The translations under genes were made by a program, and so were the position numbers. The notes under the pieces are model-generated. The model was not told where the DNA came from. It did no database searches and worked only from the letters and a program-made list of their open reading frames with translations. From contig JAQGOI010000227.1 in NCBI GenBank assembly GCA_028293685.1, forward strand, positions 1 to 13,132: 13,132 nucleotides of DNA, read 5' to 3'. This document shows positions 7,838 through 13,132 of this stretch, one piece after another. Numbering within the stretch: position 1 is the first letter of the stretch; each line of letters begins with the position of its first letter. This DNA comes from Lysobacteraceae bacterium (GTDB taxonomy: Bacteria; Pseudomonadota; Gammaproteobacteria; Xanthomonadales; Xanthomonadaceae).

Positions 7838-8836
7838 TCAGCTCACGTAGCGGCCGAGCCGGTCGGCGACCCAGCTTTCGGCGTACCCATCCATCTTCGC
7901 GTTGATCAGAAAGCCGCAATGGCCACCGCGCTCGGCCATTTCCACCCGCGCCGAGACCGGCAACCGCAGCGCCGAAAATTCCGCCACCGGGATCACCGGG
8001 TCATCGGCGGCCATCAGGATCTCGGCGGGCACCTGCAAGCTGGCCAGGCGCGCGCCGGCGACGGAATAGCCGTCGAAGTACGCATCCAGGCTGGCGAATG
8101 CGGTATGCCGCTGCACCAGCCATTCGGTCAGCTGGCGCATGTCGAGCTTGAGCGTGCGGTCGTCGAAGTCATGCTGCTGCGGGAACAGCGCGCGCTTGCG
8201 CATCAACGACTCGCGCCATTTGTTTTCGAAATAACGCAGGTAGACCCGCCGGCCACGCTCCATCTGGGCCATCGTCTCGGCCGGGTCCAGCACCGGGCAG
8301 ACCGCTGCCACGGCCGCCAGCGACAGTCCGGCGGCGGGCGCGCGCAGCGCCAGGCGCAGCGCGAAGTTGCCGCCCAGCGAATAGCCGGCGGCAACCATCG
8401 GACTCGCGGGCGACGGACGGAAGCGCGTGGCGATGTCGACGGCGGCATGGACCACCTCGTCGATCCGGTTGGAGTGGAACAGCGCTTCGTTGAGGTGATG
8501 GCTTTCACCGTGATCGCGGAAGTTGAGCCGGAACACCGCGAACCCGCGCTGCAGCAGATGGGCCGCGCTCAGGCGCATGTAGCTCGATTCGGTGCTGCCT
8601 TCCCAGCCATGCAACAGCAACGCCAGTCCGACCGGAGCCACCCCGGGCACAACGCTGTGCAAGCCGTTCAGGCGCACGCCATCGCCGCCGTCGAGCAGGT
8701 GTCCGGTGGTCGTCGCGCCGGTGGCGGCCAGCAGTTCGGCGCCGCGCTGGCGGCGCCATGGGCTTGAGCCGAGCATCGTCTGCACGTGTCCACTGCGCAG
8801 CCACCACGGCGGGTGGTATTGGGAATCGCTCAGCAT
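7838..8836 (-). CDS. YheT-family alpha/beta hydrolase
   Basis: This is a 332-residue alpha/beta-hydrolase of the YheT/EMB8 (ABHD1/3-like) family. The family start PPWWLRSGHVQTM (9-21) is clear. LLLHGWEGS (73-81) supplies the oxyanion loop. Nucleophile Ser153 lies in GYSLGG, the acid is Asp278 or Asp279 in AADDPVIP, and the base is His306 in GGHCGF. The LNFRDHGES segment is typical of this group. The substrate is unknown; lipid or short ester hydrolysis is the family guess. No signal peptide is seen. The ATG lies 24 bases after the acyltransferase stop without a clear ribosome site, consistent with cotranscription from that gene. Confidence 0.92.
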   Translation of the reverse strand: MLSDSQYHPPWWLRSGHVQTMLGSSPWRRQRGAELLAATGATTTGHLLDGGDGVRLNGLHSVVPGVAPVGLALLLHGWEGSTESSYMRLSAAHLLQRGFAVFRLNFRDHGESHHLNEALFHSNRIDEVVHAAVDIATRFRPSPASPMVAAGYSLGGNFALRLALRAPAAGLSLAAVAAVCPVLDPAETMAQMERGRRVYLRYFENKWRESLMRKRALFPQQHDFDDRTLKLDMRQLTEWLVQRHTAFASLDAYFDGYSVAGARLASLQVPAEILMAADDPVIPVAEFSALRLPVSARVEMAERGGHCGFLINAKMDGYAESWVADRLGRYVS

Positions 8837-8860
8837 CGCTGCGACGACGCCATCGCCGCG

Positions 8861-9697
8861 TCAGCCATTCATGGCCTGCACGATGCGCTCGCGCGCCAGC
8901 TCCGCGATGCCGCGACGGCCGCCGGATGCGCCCGGAATGATCGGCTCCAGGAACAGCACGTCCGCGCGTCGTGCCGGCTCACCGAGCAGGCGCAGGACGT
9001 TGCCGACGAAATGTTCGCCGCGCTGGAAGGCAACGCGGGTCTGCGCGTCGCCACGCTCCCCGTAGCGCAGCGCCACCGGCTGCACCGGCGCGCCGGTTTC
9101 CACCGCGGCCAGGAAGATGCGGGCATGGAAGGGACCGATCTGCGCGCCATTGCCGGTGCGGCCTTCCGGAAATACCGCCACCGAACGTCCGGCGCGCAGC
9201 CGCGCCAGCATCTCGTGCAGCACGCCACCGAGCGATTCGGTGCTGCCGCGCTGGTGGAAGATGGTCTCGGCGCGGGCGGCCATCCAGCCGACCACCGGCC
9301 ATCGGGCGATTTCGCGCTTGGCCACGAATCCAACCATGCGCTGGCTGTTGAGCACGACGATGTCGGCCCAGGTGACATGGTTGGCGACGAACAGCGTCGC
9401 GCCCGGCAGCGGCAGGCCTTCGCGCCGCAGGCGGAACCCGCACACCCGGACCAGGCCCGCCGACCACAGGCGGATCACGCGATGGTCCAGGCGCTCGCCG
9501 CGCACCCGCCAGCCCGCGGTCAGCGGTGAAAGCAGCAGCATCGCCAGCGGCAGATCGATCAGCAGGTGCCACAACAGCAGCGGTACGCGGTAGCCGTAGC
9601 GCAGCACACGCGCCACACGGCTTGCCGGTCGCGGCGCGCGGTGTCGTGGAGGCGCGCTGGTGGGGAGCGCGCCGGTCGTGGGCGACGGCTCATTCAT
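8861..9697 (-). CDS. PlsC-family 1-acylglycerol-3-phosphate acyltransferase
   Basis: This is a 278-residue membrane-associated acyltransferase of the LPLAT/PlsC family, moving an acyl chain to lysophosphatidic acid or a related acceptor. The catalytic HX4D motif is NHVTWAD (His107, Asp112). The acceptor-binding block is FPEGRTGNG (176-184), with Arg where many members have Thr after EG. A hydrophobic stretch at about 38-59 is the likely membrane segment, preceded by a basic, proline-rich tail. The Met at 9697 has no Shine-Dalgarno site but has TATCGT six bases upstream, a layout suggesting a leaderless message. Whether it is the main PlsC or a side acyltransferase (for example for ornithine lipids) cannot be told here. 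The YheT-type hydrolase follows by 24 bases. Confidence 0.9.
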   Translation of the reverse strand: MNEPSPTTGALPTSAPPRHRAPRPASRVARVLRYGYRVPLLLWHLLIDLPLAMLLLSPLTAGWRVRGERLDHRVIRLWSAGLVRVCGFRLRREGLPLPGATLFVANHVTWADIVVLNSQRMVGFVAKREIARWPVVGWMAARAETIFHQRGSTESLGGVLHEMLARLRAGRSVAVFPEGRTGNGAQIGPFHARIFLAAVETGAPVQPVALRYGERGDAQTRVAFQRGEHFVGNVLRLLGEPARRADVLFLEPIIPGASGGRRGIAELARERIVQAMNG

Positions 9698-9702
9698 GCG
9701 TA

Positions 9703-9708
9703 CACGAT
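9703..9708 (-). promoter_or_regulatory. -10-like box for a possible leaderless acyltransferase message
   Basis: The minus strand reads TATCGT with six bases (GTACGC) before ATG 9697. Transcription would start at or next to the A of the ATG. No ribosome binding site is present. The same hexamer at the same distance precedes the thioesterase ATG. No good -35 is seen. Confidence 0.3.
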
Positions 9709-9755
9709 ACGGGATGCCCGCGCGCGCAGCGCGGAACAGGTGGACTGGATGCCGG

Positions 9756-9772
9756 CTGCCGAAGGCCGGCAG
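9756..9772 (-). terminator. stem-loop after the YkvA gene
   Basis: A six-base stem (CTGCCG / CGGCAG) with a five-base loop lies 18-34 bases past the YkvA stop. No T run follows, so it is at best a weak or Rho-assisted terminator. Confidence 0.3.
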
Positions 9773-9790
9773 TCGATCGGCGGCGCCCGC

Positions 9791-10402
9791 TCAGCGGAAG
9801 GTGAACAGCCCCGGACGCCACGTACGCGTGTAGCTGCGGGCGGCACCGTAACCGCTGCTGCTGCCGTAGCCAACGCCCATGTCGCGCTCGCGGCGCTCAT
9901 GCATGCGCTCGACCAGTTCGTCGCGACGGCTGGCCAGCCACTCGGCGCGGCCGACCTTGTCCGGCGCCAGACCGCGGCGCTCGGCTTGGTGCTGCCGGAA
10001 GTCACAGAAGTCGTCGTACGCGTCGATCTCGTGCTTGAGCTCGCGCACCGACAGTTCGATCATGACCGCGTCGTCGAGGAATCCCAGCACCTGGACGTGA
10101 TCGGGAATGATGTCCTCGGGATCGCAGAAGTACACCAGTGCCGAGAGCACGCGGTCCTTGTCTTCTTCGGTCATCGCCCATGCCTGGTCGCGGACCATGG
10201 CGATCATGTCGTCCAGACGCAGCAGGCGCTCCAGGATGAAGTCGGGGATGCGCACTTTCTGCGCATCGGCGAGCAGCTTGACCGCGCAGCCGATGATGTC
10301 TTCGGCCGACTTGCCTTCGGCCGCCTGCTTCGACTTGGCCATGGCCTCGTTGAAGTGCTCGAGGTCGCGGTCGTTGAGTTCGAAGTTCAGCGAGATCGAC
10401 AT
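9791..10402 (-). CDS. YkvA family (DUF1232) protein with Gly/Tyr-rich tail
   Basis: This is a 203-residue protein. The middle carries the YkvA/DUF1232 signature, visible as ALVYFCDPEDIIPDHV then VLGFLDDAVMI (about 88-115), within a helical region of about 55-135. The function of the family is unknown. No strong membrane segment is seen, although many relatives are membrane proteins. The N-terminal 50 residues and the Arg/Glu-rich helix at 140-172 are not recognised. The C-terminal tail (171-203), RERDMGVGYG then SSSGYGAARSY, is almost repeated at the end of the 65-residue peptide encoded at 11092-11289. A sigma70-like promoter lies just upstream. It is flanked by 93 and 106 bases of noncoding DNA, so it is probably a single-gene unit. 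Confidence 0.88.
   Translation of the reverse strand: MSISLNFELNDRDLEHFNEAMAKSKQAAEGKSAEDIIGCAVKLLADAQKVRIPDFILERLLRLDDMIAMVRDQAWAMTEEDKDRVLSALVYFCDPEDIIPDHVQVLGFLDDAVMIELSVRELKHEIDAYDDFCDFRQHQAERRGLAPDKVGRAEWLASRRDELVERMHERRERDMGVGYGSSSGYGAARSYTRTWRPGLFTFR
9849..9893. repeat. 45-bp repeat, copy 1 (tail of YkvA gene)
   Basis: By eye this matches 11153-11197 in the same orientation with about five mismatches in 45. It encodes RERDMGVGYGSSSGY on the minus strand. Some mismatches are silent and others change residues (Met/Phe, Ser/Arg), so the protein motif looks conserved and not just recently copied. Confidence 0.75.
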
Positions 10403-10434
10403 TGCTCGGTCCGGATCGGGAGGGGAAGACGAGC

Positions 10435-10464
10435 AGACTAGGGCGACAGTCGGCGGTGCGTCAA
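10435..10464 (-). promoter_or_regulatory. sigma70-like promoter of the YkvA gene
   Basis: On the minus strand TTGACG (10464-10459) and TAGTCT (10440-10435) are separated by 18 bases. The start would be near 10428, leaving a leader of about 26 bases before ATG 10402. This is the best promoter match in the window. Confidence 0.5.
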
Positions 10465-10480
10465 TTCAAGGCACGTGACA

Positions 10481-10497
10481 GGCCGCCACGCACGGCC
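10481..10497 (-). terminator. weak stem-loop after the thioesterase gene
   Basis: GGCCG and CGGCC form a five-base stem with a seven-base loop, starting 11 bases past the thioesterase stop. There is no T run. Confidence 0.25.
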
Positions 10498-10508
10498 ACG
10501 GGAGGAGT

Positions 10509-10955
10509 TCAGCGTGGCCGTTGCGGGACCACGGCCAGCGTCAGCCGCGAGACGCACACCAGCCGTCCCGCGGCATCCTCGATCCGGACGTCCCAGACCT
10601 GCGTGCTGCGCCCGACGTGCAGCGGCCGCGCCGTGCCGGTGACGATGCCTTCGGCGATGGCAGCCAGGTGGTTGGCGTTGATCTCGATCCCGACGCACAG
10701 CGTGTCCGTGTCCACGCACAGATTGCCGGCGCTGCTGCCCAGGGTTTCGGCCAGCGCCGCCGACGCACCGCCATGCAGCAGGCCGTACGGCTGCCGGGTC
10801 CGGGCGTCGACTGGCATCGTGGCGCGCAGGAAGTCGGGACCGATCTGCGTGAAGACAATCCCCAGCGACTCGATCGCGGTATTGCGGGACAGCGCGTTGA
10901 GCGCCTCCACTGTGGTCTGTCGGCGGGACAGTGGCGAAGCGGCGGTCGCTGTCAT
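10509..10955 (-). CDS. hotdog-fold acyl-CoA thioesterase (PaaI/YdiI type)
   Basis: This is a 148-residue single hotdog-domain protein. LLHGGASAALAETLGSSAG (59-77) matches the YdiI/MenI/PaaI active site, with His61, Gly62 and the catalytic Glu70 (Glu63 in E. coli YdiI, 136 residues). It should hydrolyse an acyl- or aryl-CoA thioester in the cytoplasm. Xanthomonads respire with ubiquinone, so the menaquinone role of MenI is unlikely and the substrate stays open. Start 10955 fits the family length; the open frame to 11153 runs back into the small peptide gene region. There is no Shine-Dalgarno site. TATCGT lies six bases before the ATG, suggesting a leaderless message. Confidence 0.9.
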   Translation of the reverse strand: MTATAASPLSRRQTTVEALNALSRNTAIESLGIVFTQIGPDFLRATMPVDARTRQPYGLLHGGASAALAETLGSSAGNLCVDTDTLCVGIEINANHLAAIAEGIVTGTARPLHVGRSTQVWDVRIEDAAGRLVCVSRLTLAVVPQRPR

Positions 10956-10961
10956 CGCGGC

Positions 10962-10967
10962 ACGATA
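10962..10967 (-). promoter_or_regulatory. -10-like box for a possible leaderless thioesterase message
   Basis: The minus strand reads TATCGT, then GCCGCG, then ATG 10955. The arrangement is the same as in front of the acyltransferase gene. No ribosome site or clear -35 is present. Confidence 0.3.
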
Positions 10968-10989
10968 CCGCGCCGCGCTCCCGCGCGAT

Positions 10990-11020
10990 CCGGCGGCGTT
11001 GCTGGTTGTCGCGCCGCCGG
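10990..11020. repeat. inverted repeat, 8-bp stem
   Basis: CCGGCGGC and GCCGCCGG flank a 15-base loop, in the gap between the small peptide gene and the thioesterase gene. It could be a terminator for the first or a regulatory hairpin for the second. No T run follows. Confidence 0.35.
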
Positions 11021-11066
11021 GCGCTGGAATGCGTGCATCGGGACTCTCCCGGACGGCGCGGGAGGA

Positions 11067-11089
11067 GCGCCCAGCCCGCACCCGGGCGC
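11067..11089 (-). terminator. stem-loop directly after the small peptide gene
   Basis: GCGCCC and GGGCGC form a six-base stem around an 11-base loop, starting three bases past the stop codon at 11092. It is GC-rich with no U tract, so termination strength is uncertain. Confidence 0.35.
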
Positions 11090-11091
11090 GC

Positions 11092-11289
11092 TTAGCCGCA
11101 ACGAAAACGCGGCTGTCCGTTCCAGCCGGAGACGTACTGGCGCTCGGCGGCATAACCGCTGCTGCGGCCGTAGCCGACGCCGAAATCGCGCTCGCGGTAG
11201 GTGCGCGGGGAAACCTGGGCGGCAGGTGCCTTGGAGGTGTTGGAAAGGCGGTAGGCGAGGGGAAGCGTGGGGAGCTGGATGATGTTCAT
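11092..11289 (-). CDS. 65-residue orphan peptide with YkvA-like tail motif
   Basis: This small protein belongs to no named family I recognise. Residues 1-30 (MNIIQLPTLPLAYRLSN...) are unremarkable, with no signal peptide or membrane helix. Residues 32-65 begin RERDFGVGYG and continue RSSGYAAERQY, then Trp and a basic Phe-Arg ending. This is close to the C-terminal tail of the YkvA protein 1.2 kb away. The gene looks real: AGGAGG sits four bases before the ATG, the strongest ribosome site in the window. A stem-loop follows the stop, and an inverted repeat lies 23-59 bases upstream. Codon use is GC-rich like its neighbours. The peptide is basic and rich in Arg, Tyr, Gly and Ser, so nucleic-acid or protein binding is possible but unproven. 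Confidence 0.72.
   Translation of the reverse strand: MNIIQLPTLPLAYRLSNTSKAPAAQVSPRTYRERDFGVGYGRSSGYAAERQYVSGWNGQPRFRCG
11153..11197. repeat. 45-bp repeat, copy 2 (tail of small peptide gene)
   Basis: This copy matches 9849-9893 in the same orientation with about five mismatches, encoding RERDFGVGYGRSSGY on the minus strand. Confidence 0.75.
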
Positions 11290-11292
11290 GGT

Positions 11293-11298
11293 GGCCTC
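11293..11298 (-). promoter_or_regulatory. strong ribosome binding site of the small peptide gene
   Basis: The minus strand reads AGGAGG, then CCAC, then ATG 11289. A near-perfect anti-Shine-Dalgarno match fixes the start and supports translation of this short gene. Confidence 0.75.
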
Positions 11299-11311
11299 CT
11301 GAAGACCGGTG

Positions 11312-11348
11312 GGTCGGTGTGTTGGTAATGTACAACACCAAACCGACC
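11312..11348. repeat. imperfect inverted repeat upstream of the small peptide gene
   Basis: The left half is GGTCGGT followed by GTGTTG. The right half is CAACAC, three bases, then ACCGACC. The loop is GTAATGTA. The two arms give 13 paired bases interrupted by a small bulge. It lies in the 154-base gap between the phospholipase D stop and the small peptide start. It could be an operator, a 5'-leader hairpin, or the terminator of the phospholipase gene, though no T run follows on the minus strand. Confidence 0.55.
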
Positions 11349-11443
11349 TCGCCATGGGCCATAAGTCACCCAGCCGATGGCGGCGACGTCCTGGCATGGC
11401 GTCGAATGTGGGATACCGTCCGGGCCGGGGGGCGGGTGGCGGG

Positions 11444-13132
11444 CTACAACACCGGCGCGAAGCCCGCACCGAAGGCAGTGAAGATCCGCGTCAGCACGGT
11501 CTTGAAGCCAAGATTCACTTCAGGGAAATCCCCGACCGCGCGGTAGCAGTCCCGGAACGCCGGGTCACCGGGTGGCAGTGGCGCCGGGCACTGCGGGCCG
11601 GGCTGGAACTCATAGCTGGTGGCATAACGCACCGGCCACAGGTCGAAGATCGGAAGCCGCTCGGACAGCTTGGCCAGGGAATATTCCACTCCCGACAACA
11701 CCGGCATCTTGTCGCGCGGGGCAATCGTCCAGCTGTTGGCGGGCGCGATGTCGCGCCGGATGCTGTCGCCCAGCAACCGTGCGAAATCGGCGTTGTCGAT
11801 GACCACCGCGCTCTCGGTGTTGTAGCGATCGGCGCGCGGATCGAAATTGTGGGTGCCGATCACGGCGATGCGTTCGTCGACGACGATCGACTTGGCATGC
11901 AACCCGATGCGCACGCCGGCGCGCTGCAACGGCACCGGCCCGACGTTGCGCCGGCGTATGCCGTACGCGCCGTACTCGGTCTGCGGCCGCAGGCGATCCA
12001 TCACCGAGCCACTGCCGTTGCGGCGTCGATGCGGCGCGTCCGCAGTGGCGACAGCCGCCCCGGCTGGCGTCGCGGACGCCATGGGCATCGCATGCGCGGG
12101 GTTTGCCTGCAGCGCGAGCGCGGGGATATCGATCGGTTCGTCCGTCGGAAACGGCTTGTACTCGTAGACCTCGAAACCGAAGTCGCGCAGGTAGCGTCGT
12201 TTGTATTTGTAGGACAGCGCGTAGGTGATGAACGAGTCCGTCGATGCCAGGCTGCTGGTCGAGACGATGACGCGCGGCGGCGCGTCGCGACGATGCATGG
12301 AGCGGAACATCTGCTGCGCCGATTTCGACAGCACCAGATATGGCGTCTGCAGCAGCACTTCATCGCGCGCACCGTCGACCAGCTCACGCAGACCCTGCGA
12401 GGCCTTGGCGGCGGCCGGATGCGACTCGCTGTGCTTTTGCGGCAGGTCGGCCAGGTAATCGACCGCGCCGACGGCCATCGCCTTGTCGGTCAGGCGTGCG
12501 CGTACGAGCGCATCGTCGCCGGCGTCGCGTGACATCGCCTCGATGCGGGCGGCATCCTCCATCGGCGGATGGGCCAGCGCCGGCACGCCGGTGTGCAGGA
12601 TCTGCCGGCCGACATCGGTCAGCTGTTCCGCCGGCCAGCTGAGCGGGCTGTTCCAGAAGGACTCGAAGTTCAGCGCCATGTCGCGCGCAACCGGCCCGGC
12701 GACTAGGATGTCGCGATCGCGGAAGTTGTAATCCTTGGCCCAGTCGTAATAGTCGTCGGCGTAATTGCGGCCACCGGTCACTCCGACGGCGCCATCGACC
12801 AGCAGCAGTTTGGTGTGCATGCGCTGGTTGAGCCTGTGCCAGCAGCACGCCGCGGCCAGCAGGTATTGCGGGTAACTGGTCCGCGCGCGGTTGAGCACCG
12901 GGTTGTAGATGCGGATCGCGAAGTTGGCGTGCGCGCCGGACAGCGACGCGAGCGTGTCGACACGCTGCAGTGCGGAGAGCTGGTCGATCAGCACGCGGAC
13001 ACGGACGCCGCGCCGCGCGGCCGCCAGCAACTCGTTCAGGACCAGATGCCCGGCGTCGTCCTCCTCGAAGATGTAGGTCTGCAGATCCACCGCGGTGGTC
13101 GCGCTGCGGATCAGGTTGATGCGCGCGAGCAT
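11444..13132 (-). CDS. phospholipase D / cardiolipin-synthase-like protein (5' end missing)
   Basis: 562 residues are visible; the gene runs off the right edge and the Met there is probably internal. Two HKD motifs mark the phospholipase D superfamily. The first is HTKLLLVD with GGRN (His106, Lys108, Asp113, Asn123). The second is HAKSIVVD with GTHN (His412, Lys414, Asp419, Asn429). The segment VDLQTYIFEEDDAG near the edge is the usual beginning of the first catalytic half. The pattern is closest to ClsC/YmdC-type cardiolipin synthases, which make cardiolipin from phospholipid donors. Activity on other phosphodiesters cannot be excluded. An Ala/Pro/Met-rich stretch (about 340-377) before the second HKD motif looks like a flexible insert. 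Missing N-terminal sequence would show any signal or membrane anchor. Confidence 0.9.
   Translation of the reverse strand: MLARINLIRSATTAVDLQTYIFEEDDAGHLVLNELLAAARRGVRVRVLIDQLSALQRVDTLASLSGAHANFAIRIYNPVLNRARTSYPQYLLAAACCWHRLNQRMHTKLLLVDGAVGVTGGRNYADDYYDWAKDYNFRDRDILVAGPVARDMALNFESFWNSPLSWPAEQLTDVGRQILHTGVPALAHPPMEDAARIEAMSRDAGDDALVRARLTDKAMAVGAVDYLADLPQKHSESHPAAAKASQGLRELVDGARDEVLLQTPYLVLSKSAQQMFRSMHRRDAPPRVIVSTSSLASTDSFITYALSYKYKRRYLRDFGFEVYEYKPFPTDEPIDIPALALQANPAHAMPMASATPAGAAVATADAPHRRRNGSGSVMDRLRPQTEYGAYGIRRRNVGPVPLQRAGVRIGLHAKSIVVDERIAVIGTHNFDPRADRYNTESAVVIDNADFARLLGDSIRRDIAPANSWTIAPRDKMPVLSGVEYSLAKLSERLPIFDLWPVRYATSYEFQPGPQCPAPLPPGDPAFRDCYRAVGDFPEVNLGFKTVLTRIFTAFGAGFAPVL

Noticed and set aside
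5300..8767. Long plus-strand open frames at 5300-6781 and 7133-8767 opposite the PEBP, TPR and hydrolase genes
   Set aside because: Their translations are Arg/Gln/His-rich with no recognisable domain, while the minus strand carries clear families. They are typical antisense shadows of GC-rich coding DNA.
11350..11382. CGCCAT / ATGGCG inverted repeat downstream of the phospholipase D gene
   Set aside because: A six-base stem with a 21-base loop and no T run is within chance for this base composition.
11309..12532. 407-residue plus-strand open frame opposite the phospholipase D gene
   Set aside because: There is no domain, the composition is that of a shadow frame, and the opposite strand has two intact HKD motifs.
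1..13132. Mobile element, prophage, CRISPR array or defence system
   Set aside because: I saw no transposase, integrase, direct-repeat array, tRNA or defence-gene motif. Every gene except the 65-residue peptide falls in a known family of ordinary chromosomal genes.

Overview
This is GC-rich DNA from a gammaproteobacterium. Gene order and protein style (radC divergent from coaBC-dut-algC, a membrane-anchored long AlgC, a TPR-sulfotransferase protein) point to the Xanthomonadaceae, such as a Lysobacter or Luteimonas relative. That placement is an inference from family knowledge, not from a marker gene. The window is ordinary chromosome. I see no tRNA, rRNA, IS element, phage gene or CRISPR array.

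Layout: radC (minus, 213-887) is followed on its downstream side by a decayed second copy of the radC 3' end (69-145). Divergent from radC is a tight plus-strand operon, coaC - coaB - dut - algC (989-5039). CoaBC, normally one fused coenzyme A biosynthesis protein, is here two reading frames overlapping by TTGA. dut overlaps coaB by ATGA. dut has an Asp where the pocket Tyr is expected. algC encodes a phosphomannomutase/phosphoglucomutase fused to an N-terminal module with two membrane segments.

Everything from 5044 to the right edge is on the minus strand and meets algC tail to tail with a 4-base gap. In order of transcription: a 5'-truncated phospholipase D/cardiolipin-synthase-like gene (11444-13132), a 65-residue orphan peptide (11092-11289), a hotdog thioesterase (10509-10955), a YkvA/DUF1232 protein (9791-10402), a PlsC-type acyltransferase (8861-9697), a YheT-type alpha/beta hydrolase (7838-8836), a TPR-sulfotransferase-like protein (5684-7762) and a PEBP/YbhB protein (5044-5661). 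Several of these act on lipids or acyl groups (PLD, PlsC, thioesterase, hydrolase). Spacings suggest several short transcription units rather than one operon.

The most unusual signal is a Gly/Tyr/Ser-rich C-terminal tail, RERDxGVGYGxSSGYxAxRxY, shared by the YkvA protein and the otherwise unrelated 65-residue peptide 1.2 kb away. It is also visible as a 45-bp DNA repeat with about five mismatches. Other points to check are the split coaBC, the altered dUTPase motifs, the radC fossil, a long inverted repeat in front of the small peptide gene, and two genes that look leaderless.
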